Source: Portulaca oleracea
Taxonomy: Eukaryota > Streptophyta > Magnoliopsida > Caryophyllales > Portulacaceae
DNA length: 64,000 nt
Assembly (NCBI GenBank): GCA_029582165.1
Contig: CM055877.1
Location: 4,733,297 to 4,797,296 of the forward strand
Reading direction: 5' to 3'
Under the pieces are notes generated by a model that saw only the letters and a list, made by a program, of their open reading frames with translations, was not told the DNA's origin and searched no databases. A program made the position numbers and the translations under genes. Below are positions 35,906 to 49,200 of the stretch, in pieces. Every line of letters begins with the position of its first letter. Positions within the stretch are counted from its first letter, which is position 1.

Positions 35906-37317
35906 CAACATTATAGACATGGATATTTAAGCCAAACAAAAAAATCATCAAATAAGATTGTATATGGTCAAGCCTGAAAAGTGATTTTTGTCTAGAGGCC
36001 TACAATCATGGACAAACATAAGATTGTGTTTGTAGTTTGCCTAACTTCTTTATCGCTTTTTTGTTTGGCACACGAGTATTTGCCTAACTTATCATCATTG
36101 CTACAACTAGCTTGTTTGTATTGAATGCCAACTGCCTCTTGTGTCTTTCTCAGTTTTTTCAAGAGGAAACCAATTACCAACTCATTAATGTAAAGTTTAT
36201 TTATGTTTTTATATTCAAAACTTGAAAAGGTTGAGGAGTTTGTAATAACCGCGATAGATCAAACAACGTAAATAGCAAAATAACAAGACAATTAAAAAAA
36301 TAACTGATAAACAACACCACACAAATAGCTAAACAAGAGAATCAGAATTAATTCTTAGAATCTACGATGTTCTTTTTGCGACATTTCTCCCTAAACAACT
36401 CCACTATAGTTAAAGGTTTTCCAGGGATGAATATTGTGCCACAACCAAACTTTATTGCTCTGCGTGCCATGTCATTTATGCTTACCTAAATGTACGTAAG
36501 AAATTCATATGTAAACGGTCTATCTTGACACACATTGTTATTTGTAGAAAGACTGACAGGACATGCAACTCACCACTTTATATATTAGTTCAATTTTTTT
36601 CAACAAAATATTTTGAACTTGAAATCCTTTGAGGAAAGAGTAACAACAAATAATAGATTTACTTTGGTTACCAACAATAATCACCAGCGAAAAAATTGAC
36701 AAGGCTAATGCGACAATTCAAAAAGTTTAGATACAAAATTAACAATTTATCAGTTCCACTGGACAATACGATACTCAGTGTTTATCCTCGATCTATGAAA
36801 CTTGCTAATAGTTATCGTTCAAGTAGGGCTTAATTATTCGAAGGCTCTTCTTTAAAAGAACATTAAAGGCAGTATGAATCACCCGTACAAAATGATGATA
36901 TCTATATTCCCTCATTCTCATTTTATCTGTCACCTGCAACAACACAATTGAAGACAACTAGTATAATTGTATTTGTATTTGTCTTGGGGGAGTGAGTGGG
37001 GTGGGCAAGCTTTATATTTGGGAAAACTAGCAAAATTAATGATCATGGAGTTGACCTTTCTACAAGGTGATATCTTTGTCTAGTTGCCTTGTATTGACCA
37101 TTGGACACCCTTTTTTTTTTTTTTCTTTTTGTAAAGTATTCAACAATTTTTGTCTTAACTTTTCAAATTATAAAAGGGTTAGCTCTAAATCACCAAATAC
37201 CATAGACTAGGCTAGCTTCACTTATTGTAATTTGTTGACCTCTAACTAGTTGGACCCGTATATCTTAATTTGTTTGATATGAAATAAAATAGTTATGGAC
37301 ATGGACTTTTACCATAT
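35906..37317. other. Intergenic DNA
   Basis: No gene or clear repeat is seen. Confidence 0.4.
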
Positions 37318-37735
37318 TTATTAATTGGATTTTTGGACGTCAATAATATCATCTTTGGGGGTATTGGATATCAATAATACAAACTATTTTCTTGGACACT
37401 GGCAGTGCCAACTATCGACTTATTTTCCTCCAGCAGTACACCGCCGAATTGTTATGGTTTTAATTCATCATAAAGATGGTGAGACTTCATAATGTGTGAC
37501 GTGGAAGACGGATTAGTGTCCCCGTCAACATTTTCTGCACAAGCTCTATCTTCCACGTCACACATTATGGAACCACGTCATCATGTGTCAGAATCATACC
37601 AAATCGGGGGTGTATTATTGATGAAAAATAGGTCGATAGTTGGTACTGCCAATGTCCAAGAAAATAATTTGTATTATTAGTGTCCAATACCTCCAAAGTT
37701 GGTATTATTGACTTCCAATAACCCTTATTAATTTG
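37318..37735. mobile_element. Foldback element with iterated TTGGA..AATAAT arms (copy C)
   Basis: The left arm has TTTTTGGACGTCAATAATAT, CTTTGGGGGTATTGGATATC and AATAATACAAA; the right arm is the complement, ending GACTTCCAATAACCCTTA. The centre also pairs (GTGTGACGTGGAAGA and TCTTCCACGTCACAC). It is related in plan and words to 13508-13893 and 31500-32071. Confidence 0.65.
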
Positions 37736-38183
37736 GCATAAAATTTGGGCATGGTACTATTTTATTTTTATTGTCCAAACTCAAATTTGACCTAAATTAA
37801 AACACATTCGAGTTGTTCGAGCAAACTAAGTTGCATTACGTTAGTTTTTATCTCAGCCGAATTTTGCCATAAACAAATTTAACAAACACAAAATCAAGGA
37901 AAATTGGATTTCTGCGACACGAATTATTGGGATTGAGGCATTGGTAAGCTGAACTTTAAAAATATATCACAATAAACTGAACCATTGAAATCTTGAATTT
38001 CTATTACAGTCGCTATGGACATACAAGAAGCCTTGGATTTTTTGGTTTGTTTATTGTTCAAAGCGCAAATTAGGCTTAAGAGTTCAGAACAAAGTTGCAA
38101 AAAAACATTATAAAACAATAGCTCGACAGCTACAACAAAATATAACAAATGAGCTCAAACCTCAAATACATCAAAAATTTGTA

Positions 38184-38438
38184 CTCTCTCGTCCCTTTTT
38201 AAGTGTCAAAAGAACTGAATTTACAAAACCAATGTGTCTTGGAAATAGAATGAAACAATTATACGTAAACAAATATACCCTTAATTAAAAGAAGAGAGAA
38301 ATAAAGGAGAATTTTAAAAGGTAAAATAAAAAGGTCATTTATTAATTAAGGGTAATATGTGTATATTAATTATTAGAAATCTAAAATTGACAAATAAAAT
38401 GGAACAAGGTAGTTAGGAAAATTGACACTCATTAAGAG
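38184..38438. mobile_element. Stowaway-like MITE, right end eroded
   Basis: TA|CTCTCTCGTCCCTTTTTAAG at the left; the right side keeps ATTGACACTCATTAAGAG before TA but lacks the GGGACGGAG part. Same subfamily as 29512-29773. Confidence 0.5.
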
Positions 38439-38637
38439 TATGTACAATGACATTTTAGATCTTAGGTGGGGGTGATCCTAACACATCATCTTATTTTTAA
38501 AGTTTTTTCGAAATTTGTTTCTTTGTTCCCTACAATAGATGGAATTCTGACTCGGAATTTCAAATAAAATATTTGCTATTATCCTACTTTACCACATACA
38601 ATATATACATTTGAAGTAAAATAAAAAAAAAAAATTA

Positions 38638-38852
38638 CTACCTCCGTCCCTAAATAATTGTCCATTTGACTAAACTTTGACCGTTGATTACTCACAAATT
38701 GTAATGAATTACAATATGAAATTATTACCATTAGAAATATATTGTACTAAAAATTACAATGATATTATTTTTATATTGTAACTCATTGTAATTTGTGAGT
38801 AATCAATGGTCAAAGTTTAGTCAACTGGACAATTATTTAGGGAAGGAGGTAG
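38638..38852. mobile_element. Stowaway-like MITE, near-perfect hairpin
   Basis: TA at 38636-38637 and 38853-38854. Arms from CTACCTCCGTCCCTAAATAA inward through TTTGACTAAACTTTGACC are mirrored by the right half almost to the centre (TTACAATATGAAATTATTAC..). Total 215 bp. Confidence 0.8.
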
Positions 38853-40037
38853 TAAAAATTAAATTCCACCAATAAAGTGTAAGGAAAGATGCAAGATGTA
38901 AATTTCATTCTGAAATGATTTACAGGTTCAAAATAAATTCCAAAATTATGAAACTTACAAAACTGATCATTGCCAAGAAATAGAATGAAATGCTAGTGGA
39001 ATCATTGGAACGAGTTCCAACCATTACACATGCTCCAAAGGACAAACGAAACGGAGTTCCAACCATTACACATGCTCCAAAGGACAAACGGAGTTACATT
39101 TCACATATGTGAGCTTCTAGAACTACAGTTTGCAAATTTTAGGAGAATCATTAATGACAGTTGCTATAGCAGTCACTTGTATGATGTAAGATGCATTCTT
39201 TTAGAGTTGTCCTCTTAAGAAGCAGTTGAAAAGTGAAAAATTAGATCATACAATGAAGAATATTATGCAATACACTGTCATGAAGCTAACTTTCACAGTC
39301 GCAAATTAAATGTGAATCTCTCCTTTTTAATCTCTACATTCAATCAGTCCACAAAATTCAATCATTCTACAGCACAGTTTGATTTTCTCAAATTAACCAT
39401 ACTTGTAAGTTGTGACACAAACCAAGGAGTTGTATCTTTCCACCAAAATTCGGAACGAGAGCACGAGTCACCAGATCAGAAATCCCAGTTTTGAATATTT
39501 TGATAAAAAACTTAATGATGCCCTAATCATATTCCTCATTAAAAAAAATTACATTCTGATGTAAAATGTTGCAGAAACATATACTGTATGTTACAGAACA
39601 ACCAGCTATGGCAAAACCGTAGAATGTGAAGAACAAACAATACCCTGAATTGCTCTGCATTTTCAATGGAAAATCTTCATCTATTCCCAACCTCTACAGC
39701 AATAACTGACCCAAATAGAACACACAGATCAACCAGAGATGATGTCATGGGAAAAGAATGGAACCTGATACGTGCAGGAATGAATCGTTCTGGCTTCTCG
39801 TATATCCCTACCGATGGGAGCTTCTTTAGTATTTCCTCCCAAAAAGGCTGAATATTATACGCCGCTATTCACACTTTTTGCTAAACAAAACAAAACAAAA
39901 CCAATCCTCCGAAATCTCGCCACAGTCAGTCTTACCCCTAAATTTTGCAATTTAGAGAGACTGGTCCCAGTTCACACTACCTATCTCCGCTAAGAAGATG
40001 AATATTATGATCTTACAACAATTCCTCGACTACTTTG
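38853..40037. other. TBL 3' flank
   Basis: No supported gene. A 40-base direct repeat (GTTCCAACCATTACACATGC...) occurs at about 39015-39090. A copy of the dispersed core repeat lies at about 39930-39982. A minus-strand open stretch near 39680-39850 (FWEEILKKLPSVGIYEKPER) is not recognised. Confidence 0.4.
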
Positions 40038-42912
40038 TCACAACCCCTTCATCAAAATCTCCATGATCACATCATTCCAAGCATCGATCGGCCCTGGCAA
40101 GCACCAGTGCAAACAGTCATACTGCACTCGCGCATTTTTGTCCTCTGCAAACGGGTGAAACTGTCTGTAGGGACCCGGGTGGCCATCTGGCCTCAAGAGT
40201 GAAAGCGGCACAAAGTCAAGGAGTTTCAAGTTGACCCCATTTTGTTCCGCCTTTGCTGATGCAATCTCAAACTCCTCGAGCTCGATCGTCCTGAGGACCT
40301 TATGCAGATCCTTGAAATCAACCTGACCCTGTCTGAACGGGGCTGTCCTATCGCACTTCCCACCACTTGACCACTCCCCGCCCTCAAAGTGATCGGGCGT
40401 GGACGTCCTGAAAAAAACCACCCCCTTGTGGGCTGACGTGGCAATGAAGTCAAGGGCAGCCCGCAGAGACCGGCGATAGGCGAACTCGAACCCGACTTCG
40501 GTGATGTTCCGAGTAGGGCAGTAGTGGCAGCCTAATATGGTGGTGTTCTCGTAGTATATTGCGCCCTTGAGAAACCACTTCCCTGTGGCAAAGATCATGT
40601 AGTCCAATTTGGGGTAGAGGTCGGTCCATTTTTTGTCGAGCCGGTCTAGGTGAAGCTCGATTTCACGGTCCGAGACGCCGTTGATGTCTTCGAAAATGGC
40701 GGCTTCAGTGAGGAAAGGCGACCATATCACGTAGATGGTCAGGTTGTGGGATTGGTAATGGAAGCCTTTGGATTTGTATCCCTCGTCGTGGTAAAACATA
40801 TCCGGTTTTTCCACCTGCAGAATGTCAAATTTTGCAATTTAGAGATATTGGTTCCAATTGACCCAAGATTTAGAAATCATTCGACTCCTACTACTTCATG
40901 AAACAGAAGCAGAGGAGGTTTAATGAGACATTTTACTGTAGTCCATTACAATCTAAGTTGAAAAGAGTAATGTTTTTCAACTATCCAAATCACAGACATA
41001 ATTTTAATGTCGTTAATCCTACAAAATGCAAATACGCTACTAATGAACCTACAAATGCCATTACAACTAGTGTTAACAATACCTGTGAGAGCATACAGAG
41101 CAATGACTGGATATGATTTCGAGAAATTGAATCACCAATTAGTGCCCATGATTTGTCCCTCATCGTCTCGAGAAATCTCTTTGCATTGAATTTAGGCAAC
41201 TCACAGCTTGTAGGTTTCCATCTCCAGTAGAGATACCCTGAATCTGGCCGCCCGTTCTTCATACAGTTCTGATGGTTTTCAATCAAATCGCAAGTCTCGT
41301 TAGTATATGCTGGTCCGGCTGGATTCGGAATCCACTCTCCCTTGAAAAGATCACATTGTTCTGCAGTTTGTTTATCTGCATGAATTCCAATATGAAGCAC
41401 AGTATGTTACCACTTTTTCGCTTATATAAGTATTCAATTCATGGCATAAAATCAGACAAATGCAGGGTTCTACACTTCAGATTTTCGACCACATTAGTAT
41501 GCCAATCTACACAGCATTGATACTATGCATTTCTTCGATACTCAGACCACATAAAAGCACAACAAGGTTTCATAATTTCCGAAATGCTTACTAAACAATC
41601 AGCAGAAACCAACAGATGAGCTCTAAACAGTTGAAATGGAAAACCAAAGACCAAAACAAAAACTAGAAGAAATTCCCAATAACACCCTGTATGATGTCAC
41701 AATAACTACCAAAATCATGTTTCAAACAACATTCATTCCGATCAGATCAAGAACCACACATCGAAAGTTCTACTATATAACAACTACATCAAAGAAAATT
41801 TAAGATTTGAGCATATATTTTCAAGTTCATACAATCAATATAACTCAAATGAGCCAGAAATAGACCAGATCACCATCAAAGATAGCTACACTATTGATTT
41901 GCTAAGACAATGCCCAAAACAATCTCTCTAAACAGAGATTTAGAATGCAGAAACAGTAACAGCAACATTCATCACCACAAATTTAAAAACAAACAATTGG
42001 ATTTAAAGAATAATTATACACCCCAGGAAAAAAAAAAACCAAAATGGCAAAATCATCAATAAGAGCAACATTCAAAGAAACCCAATAAAAAAAACGCAAC
42101 AATTTACAAAAACCCAACTGTAAAACCACCAAAATTCAACAAACACAAAATACTTCAATAACCCCACTTTCAAACCACCGAAATTCACCAGTATGAGCAA
42201 CATTTAACATCAAAATCACAAACCTAATTAAACACACAACAATTTACAAAAACCCACCTGTAAAACCACCATAATTCAATAACCCAACTTCCAAACCACC
42301 AAAATTCATCAATAGGAGCAACATTCAACATCATCATAATCCCAAACAACCTCACAGCAATTCACCATAACCCAACTGTAAAACCACCAAAATTCAATAA
42401 CCCAACTTTCAAACCACCAAAATTCACCAATGAGCAACATTCAACATCAAAATCACAACAATTTACAAAAAAACCCACCAGTAAAACCACCATAATTCAA
42501 TAACCCAACTTTCAAACCACCAAAATTCATCAATAGGAGCAACATTCAACATCAAAACCACAAACCCAATCAAACACACAACAATTTACAAAAGCCCAAC
42601 TGTTAAACCATCATTATTCACCACAATGAGATCGAAGATCACTACTATACCTTTATAAGTTGGTTCATCATCAAAACTGTGGGAGGGTTCCAAGAATTCG
42701 TCAACATTAGCAGATGAGTGTGTAATGGGGGTGGATTTGGATAGCTGAAAAAGGGCAGATTGAGATTGAGATTGAGATTGAGGGGGAAATCCAGAAGAAT
42801 TGTGGAGAAATACTCGAAGAGCAAGAGCAGTAGCTAGAATTGTGATGCCCAATTTAAGAACAACACATTTGTGTTTGTGAATTGGGGCGCTCGATTTCCA
42901 ACTCGATTTCAT
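40038..42912 (-). CDS. TBL: TRICHOME BIREFRINGENCE-LIKE (DUF231) O-acetyltransferase, complete, 3 exons
   Basis: A Golgi type II membrane protein of the TBL family, which O-acetylates cell-wall polysaccharides. Exons on the minus strand: 42912-42651, 41375-41083 and 40814-40038; phases join to 443 residues, normal for the family. The N-terminus has a basic tail and one membrane anchor ([19 protein letters not shown]), then a low-complexity stem with QSQSQSQS. The TBL domain begins at [12 protein letters not shown]; the GDS motif is in [16 protein letters not shown] (exon 2) and the catalytic DxxH motif in [17 protein letters not shown] (exon 3). The exon 3 sequence [20 protein letters not shown] and the ending recall the TBL19-27 group, which includes mannan and xyloglucan acetyltransferases; polymer specificity is inference. 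Start: ATG at 42912; a CT-rich leader with a (CT)n run lies upstream (42943-42961). Confidence 0.93.
40826..40980 (+). repeat. Dispersed core repeat, copy 3 (TBL intron 2)
   Basis: TTTGCAATTTAGAGATATTG, GTTCCAATTGACCCAAGATT and TAGAAATCATT follow in order, with AAGCAGAG.AGGTTTAATG and CCATTACAATCTAAGTTGAA further on. The same longer order occurs at 47078-47295. Confidence 0.65.
42111..42622. repeat. Minisatellite in TBL intron 1
   Basis: About 4.3 units of roughly 100-140 bp (42111-42249, 42250-42369, 42370-42468, 42469-42592, then a partial one). Each holds TGTAAAACCACC(A)AAATTC, CCAACTTTCAAACCACC, GAGCAACATTCAACATC and CAACAATTTAC words. It ends about 30 bp from the exon 1 donor. Confidence 0.75.
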
Positions 42913-43387
42913 GGGTTCCCTCCACAATCAATCAATCACAGCTTTCTCTCTCTCTCTCTCTCGTTTCTCTCTCTAGACTGAATTGGGTGGTGTTCAAGAT
43001 TTCGAGGAGCAGAGAAGGAAGTAGCAGTGAAGTGATGAATTGAATTATGAGGGATGGGATGGAATGAATTGAATGAGTACCGACACCACTCAGGCCGACA
43101 ACAATTGGGAATGGCATTGGCATGTATGATGTATGAGTATCAGTATGATTGTGAGTAGAGTATGATATATCTCATCTATTTTTATTTTTCACCCAAATCC
43201 TCTTTTAATTCTGTCACTCATAATTTCCTTTTTTGGGATTATTAGTTGGGTTTAAATATGAAAATTCTGAGATAAATATGAAATAGAATTTAACCATAGC
43301 AGTTGAAAGTTTCTTACTATTAATTTACTAAGATGAATCATATGCATCAAAAATATTTATGTGTCAATATTCAATAGGTACGATTTA

Positions 43388-43556
43388 GGTAATGTTCTTT
43401 TGTACGGTTGGTATGGTGCAGAAGTAGTGCAGTATGGTGAAATTGTAGAAAGTGAAGTAAGGTGTCGAGTGGTATGGTAAAATTTGTAGAAAATGTGATT
43501 GATGTGGTGAATGAGGAGAGAGAATATGAAAAGTAGATGGAGAAAAGTGGAGTGCT
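43388..43556. mobile_element. Tourist-like MITE, copy 4, truncated
   Basis: TTA (43385-43387) is followed by GGTAATGTTCTTTTGTACGG and purine-rich GTATGGTGAAA sequence. The right end is lost near GAAAAGTGGAG. Confidence 0.5.
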
Positions 43557-46298
43557 TGGATAAAAATGCCCTTAAATTTTGAACAAAAATGTCATTGAAG
43601 TTTTAAAACTATCAAAACTACCATATAATTTTCCATTATGATAAAAAAAATACCCTTCTAACTTATAATTAACATGCTATTGCAGAACTCCCCAAAATTT
43701 TTTTTAAAAAAACAACCAAAATCTTAGTTGAAAACACCCCCAAATTAAGGTGGAAGAAAACTTGAGTAGCAGGTGACCCTTTTTATGGATGAAAAATAGG
43801 TGATTTTAGGTGGAAATTAGTTTGTTTTTTTAGGTTTTCAATTTATTTTGACTTTCTAAAATTTTTTGGAGAGTTTACTTGCAATAACAGGTTAATTACA
43901 GGTTAGAAAAACATTTTTAATCGATTATATTTATCATTCTCATTCCACTATTTTTTTTAATTTTCATACAATAAATATAAAAATTATATTTATCAATTTT
44001 TGTATTCCCATTACCACTCTCCTACTCCCCCACCACCCAACACCCAGTAAAAACATATTGTAAAAAAAATAATAATCTTGCAACACTTATTTTTTACAAG
44101 GATTTTATCTTACAACCCAGAAACATTCTGTCAAAAGAATTAAAAGAATGTTTATAAATTAAAAAAAGGACTTTAAAATGTTAATTAAGTTGATGTATTT
44201 GTCAGTATAAAAATAGTAAAAAGGTTAAATAATGTACACCATGGTCCATAGTCACATGCGATTTAAGGCATGTTGATGTTGACCACTGACACATTCTATA
44301 GTTTTATTCATTTTTCTATTTTACGTGTTGATTTAATTTATACTCTCTTTATGTATGTGTCTATATATATGTGGATTGATGCTTTTGGAGAATAGTAAGA
44401 TCTGAGCTTATTTAACTTGGGGTGTATTGTAAAAGACATTGTAAGCTCTATTCATATTTCATCTGGTTTGTGAAAAATATTTAATAATTTTTAAAAAAAA
44501 GTACAATATTATACAATATTATTTTGATATGCTATAAGTGGCTTATTGAATATGCACAATTGAGTTAATAATACTAACAATAATTGAGTTATTGGTTATT
44601 TTTTTTACAATTTTGTATTTCTATTTTTATAGTAAATAAAATAAACAACATATCAACAATATTCTGGTTATCTGGTAAAAATACTTTAGTATTTGATATC
44701 TTTATTGAAAATAATAATGTATTCGATTTGAATTTAAATCGTTAAACTGCGTACAGAAGACAACACATTTATGTTGTCTTATAAGGAAGGATTCTTAATT
44801 AATTAAGAAATGTTTGTTTTATCATATTTATTTTATTTTAAGTTGCATAATTGCATTCTTTTAACAATCAGTAAATCCAATGTCACAAATAAATAATGGA
44901 AATGAAATGATTGGTTAAGGTATTCGATAATATTTGCCACGTAGAAATTAAAATCATATAAAAGTAAAGAAAAAAAACTATCATGAGGAAGATCATATCT
45001 ATAATGCATAATTGTTCATACTGAGTGTAAACGAACAATAATGAATGAAATTGCTTTCGTCTTGCTATACTTTTATTTTGAATATGTTCATCATTCCAAC
45101 TTATTTTGACTGCGCTTATTGCAAGTTGAACTTATTTAAACTTATTTTGAACTTATGATACTGAACTAACTTGAACTTAGTTGTTTGATCTTATTTGAAT
45201 TCACTTGAAAGAGTTGTTTTGCAAAATTTATCTTGAACTTTTTTAACTTATTTTGAGATAACTTTAACTGCACCGACTCACCAATATCCATCATGAGCCA
45301 AAGTCGAATTTTTATTGAGGATTTTATTTTAAAGCAAAATCAATAGTATCAACCGTTATTTTTATTTTTATTTTTTACATAAAACATTTCATTTCAACAA
45401 AGGATTAACATTTGTCTTTTTTTTTATTTATTTATGTACAACAACAACATCAACAACAACAACAATGGTGTAAAAAAAAAAAAAAAAAAACAACATTGGT
45501 CCTCAATATGGTCCTGTTGATACAGGGTTTGGGGGGATTCAGATGGAGGCAGTCTTCCCCTCATTCGCAAGATTGCCTCATCTTTTTTTTTTTTACGTTA
45601 TTTTGGAAAAAAGTTTGCAAGAAAGATAATGTTAATCGAACGAACTAGCCAATATTCATCTTTATCAAGGGTTGCACTAGTATTAAGGAGGTTGTTTTTG
45701 AAACCATGCATGCTATCAAAACTAGTATAATCTAAATCTAGAAGAAACAGAAAAACAAAAAAAAGAAGCCCTAAAGTAACCTATCAACTCTGGGGTGTTG
45801 AAATAGTTGTTTCAAATGAATGGGATGTCACAACTGTGTCAGTTAATCCTGCCCCAACCACCATATAGACTACAAATTAGTGGGTCAGTTAATTTAATTA
45901 ATGTGCTGTGAATACATCCAACTACCAACAAAAACCACTCAAAAGGGGGTTAAAAGTGTGGTATAAACAGTCAATTTCATTTCCTTAACAATCTGACAGT
46001 ACAATTCCTCTACTTAACACACATGAACCCAAACACCATTTTAGTACACTTTACAAATACAGCAACATGTCTACCATCAAAACAAATGAATAAATAAATA
46101 ACTATGTTCGACACTCGCTTTTTTCAATACCCAAAAATAACAACACCCAGTGTAGATCCCGTGTAACGTTACATTGGTGAGCTTAGAATGTAAGCAAAGC
46201 ACATCAATTGTAATGGTACATTGATCCTCTGATTATATACGAGGTACAAAATATTAGCAAAGAATGGTGGAAAAACTAGTTAGGGATCGAGGCGGGTA
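43557..46298. other. AT-rich intergenic DNA
   Basis: No gene is seen. At 45430-45600, CAACAACAACATCAACAACA, poly-A and a GGGGGATTCAGATGGAGGCA word may be the end of a retroposon. AACTTA/TTGAACTTATTTT words are iterated at 45110-45260. Confidence 0.4.
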
Positions 46299-49200
46299 TT
46301 ATTCATTGTCAAAGTGATCTGGAACCTGCATACCGAATCCGCGCCTCTTCCTCTCCACTCTGCTCAGACCACAAAAACCGAACAAGACAGTTAATTTTCT
46401 GTCTAAAGCTAGACTGTTTGTCTGTCTTCTTCTTGCTTAATGAAAAGGGTATTTAGATTAATCGATGTATATGTATAACCTACTCAGAAATTTAGTTTTC
46501 CATGAGAAATTTAAGGGATTGTACAACATGCAAACTTGATCCCAACTTAGTTCTCCACTATGTCATAATGAATGCAGTTCAGAAAGCATATGAAGTATTC
46601 TTCCTAGTTGAGTTTTTCTTTTCTCTATCCTTTATTTTTAGTGGTTGTTGCTTGGAAGTTAATATAGGGAAGGAGTTAAATGAGTAGAATCAGAATGATT
46701 AGATGCTGAAGATTTTGATGCAAAAGTTTGTTGAGAAGTGAATTAGTATCAACACAAAAGTTTCCCTGAACAAAAGAGCCTGTCTCTTTGCTTGAGGAAC
46801 AAGTGATACTTATGACACTATAGCACATAAACTTTTTCACACAAAATGAGACTTGGATACTTTGGCAATATTTTCACACAAGTTGCAACTCAAATCGAAT
46901 AGTTCTGGTCCGAGCAACAGGGTGTGCTAAATGGCTCATTCTATACACAACTTCCAAGTTAATTCTGCGACTCATTTTGGAAACTCACTGAAAATCCTAG
47001 CTGGGAAATTATTAGAACTCCGCTTTTTCAATTGTTTGAATACAGGGAGAAAGCAATTCATAATCCAAATCAAAATCAATACTCCGAGATCCCGCCTAGG
47101 GCGAGGTATGGAGAGGTTTGATGTAGTACTCTTACTCCTAAATTTTTGTAGTTTAGAGAGACTGGTACCAATTTACCCAAGATTTAGAAATCGTTTGCTA
47201 AGCTACTACGCCATGGAAAAAAAAGCAGAGCAGGTTTAATGCGGCATTTTACTTTAGTCCATCACAATCTAAGTTGAAAAAAATGTAATAATTTTCAGCT
47301 ATCCAGCCTATGGACATGGACAAGGCAATCCATGTTGCGAAAAATATCCGGTTCAGTCTAATGCACTCTGAAGTTTAATAGCAGTTAAACAGAAGCTTCA
47401 GAAACACTTACGTGGGGGCAAGTTTTCCAAGGTTTACAACAGGTCTTTTAGTACCCTCATCCAGCACTTTTCCGGATATGTCGACAATGTATCTCTTGTT
47501 CCTTGTGGCTGGAAGTCCCCGGCCTACGAGAATGTCCAGATCCTTTTTGTGAAGCTCCCTCCCATTTACAAACACAGCACTGTCCCCTCCTGAACAGTTC
47601 CCTGGCAGCGAAAAACGGAATTCCGGAATAGATGGCTTCAAGAAAAAAAATGTATCATTTATCATCGTATTCAACACAGAAAAAGGCGAGAGTTTTGATT
47701 AAAAGAAAAAAGTACGAGAAATTATCAAACTCACAGGAATAATTCCAAGGCAACGATGACCCATCACACCCCAAAAGCCAGCTTTCGAATCATACCTGAA
47801 GAAGAAACAAGCATGATTATTCATATGTCATCTAGTTAACATCCATAGTATTCTTTCCTCAAATATAAAGTTGTGTTTCAAACCAACAATCTCAGAGTGA
47901 CCATAATCCAGATTTTATTAATCGCTAAACTACTCATTGGTTGGAGCTCACAGGTATGAAGTCATCTTTCTCTCTAATTCTCTCGTTATCTTGGTTTCCC
48001 GAACGGGTTTCTGAATAATTTTCAAAATGGTTGTGTTTTCGGTTTTCAAAATGTTTTTTGGTGGGTCCACCGGAATCAGCCTCCCCATGCATGGGAGTGC
48101 ATAGGGGAAGACTACTTACATCTGGATTGTTGTTGTTAAGCATTGAGATTAGACACTTAAATACAGTTATGACTTACCAGTACTCTCCAGGTTCAATTGT
48201 CCCTGCAAACTTCTCTGCCTTCTTAACCAATTGCGGCGGTATGCACTGACCATTAACATAGACTTCAGTTCTTCCATTAGAAGACACAGACCCGGTCACA
48301 GAGGAGCCTCCATCTTTGTTGCTTCTAATTTCATCATCTTCTTCTTTCCTAGGAAGTTCTTCGTCTTGGGAGAAACTAGCCGGTGGTCCTTCCTGGGACT
48401 GAACTTCCATCTCACTAGCAACTGTCCTATTTTCAGCTTCTTCGTCTTTCACTTTCTCTGAATTACCTCCAGCCTGGAGGGTCTGGTAATGGGTAGAGTG
48501 GTCAAGAAGATCCCTCAGAGGCGAACCGGGAGGTGGCGGTAACAAGTTGATCTTCATAGCAGGCATCTCTGTGGAATTGGAAAGGCTGCTCTTAACACTT
48601 GCATTATCTGAAGCCCGATCATCCTTTGAAGAAGAACGCGATGATGATGAAGGAGAAAGGTTTTCAGCTAAATTCGTGCCCAGCCTCTGCGCTTTTGACA
48701 CTTCAGAATCCATGGATAGGAAGCTATTCCCAATGGCATCAAAATCACAGGAGCCAATATTTGTACTTGTAGCATCGCAGCTGTTTTGAACCTCATCTTG
48801 GGGCGATTCCTTCACTTCTTTAGCAAGGACATCACTGTCATCTTCTTCAACAAAATCCTGACTTGGGTTTGTTGGGAAAAAGCTCAACGATTTGCGTTGA
48901 AGATCAGGTGATACTACAGCAGAACAACCCCCACAGCGGAATTTATACTGATGATTCTTTCGCTTGATCATAATCTTTCTAGGCAGTTCCAGCAACACAA
49001 AGCAACCTTTGCACAAAACAAAGGGAGCACCACCACAAATGGGAACACAGAGCTTTTTGTTCGGATTCAACAGCTGGCTCCTTCTTTGATGGTGGGATTT
49101 CCGTTCTAGAGGGTTACTCTGTGCCATTCTATAATTATAACTCCGTGGGTTGTTTCTGCCCAGATCCATGCTATGAGTGGACCTTCGACCAGCCATGGAA

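Noticed and set aside
39680..39850. Minus-strand open stretch with FWEEILKKLPSVGIYEKPER as a further exon or gene
   Set aside because: No start, no convincing splice sites and no family recognised. TBL is complete without it.
42913..42927. TBL start 5 codons further upstream
   Set aside because: The codon there is TTG, not ATG. The first ATG in frame is at 42912.
45430..45600. CAA-rich tract and poly-A as a gene or a defined retroposon
   Set aside because: Low-complexity sequence dominates, and no boundaries or target duplication could be found.
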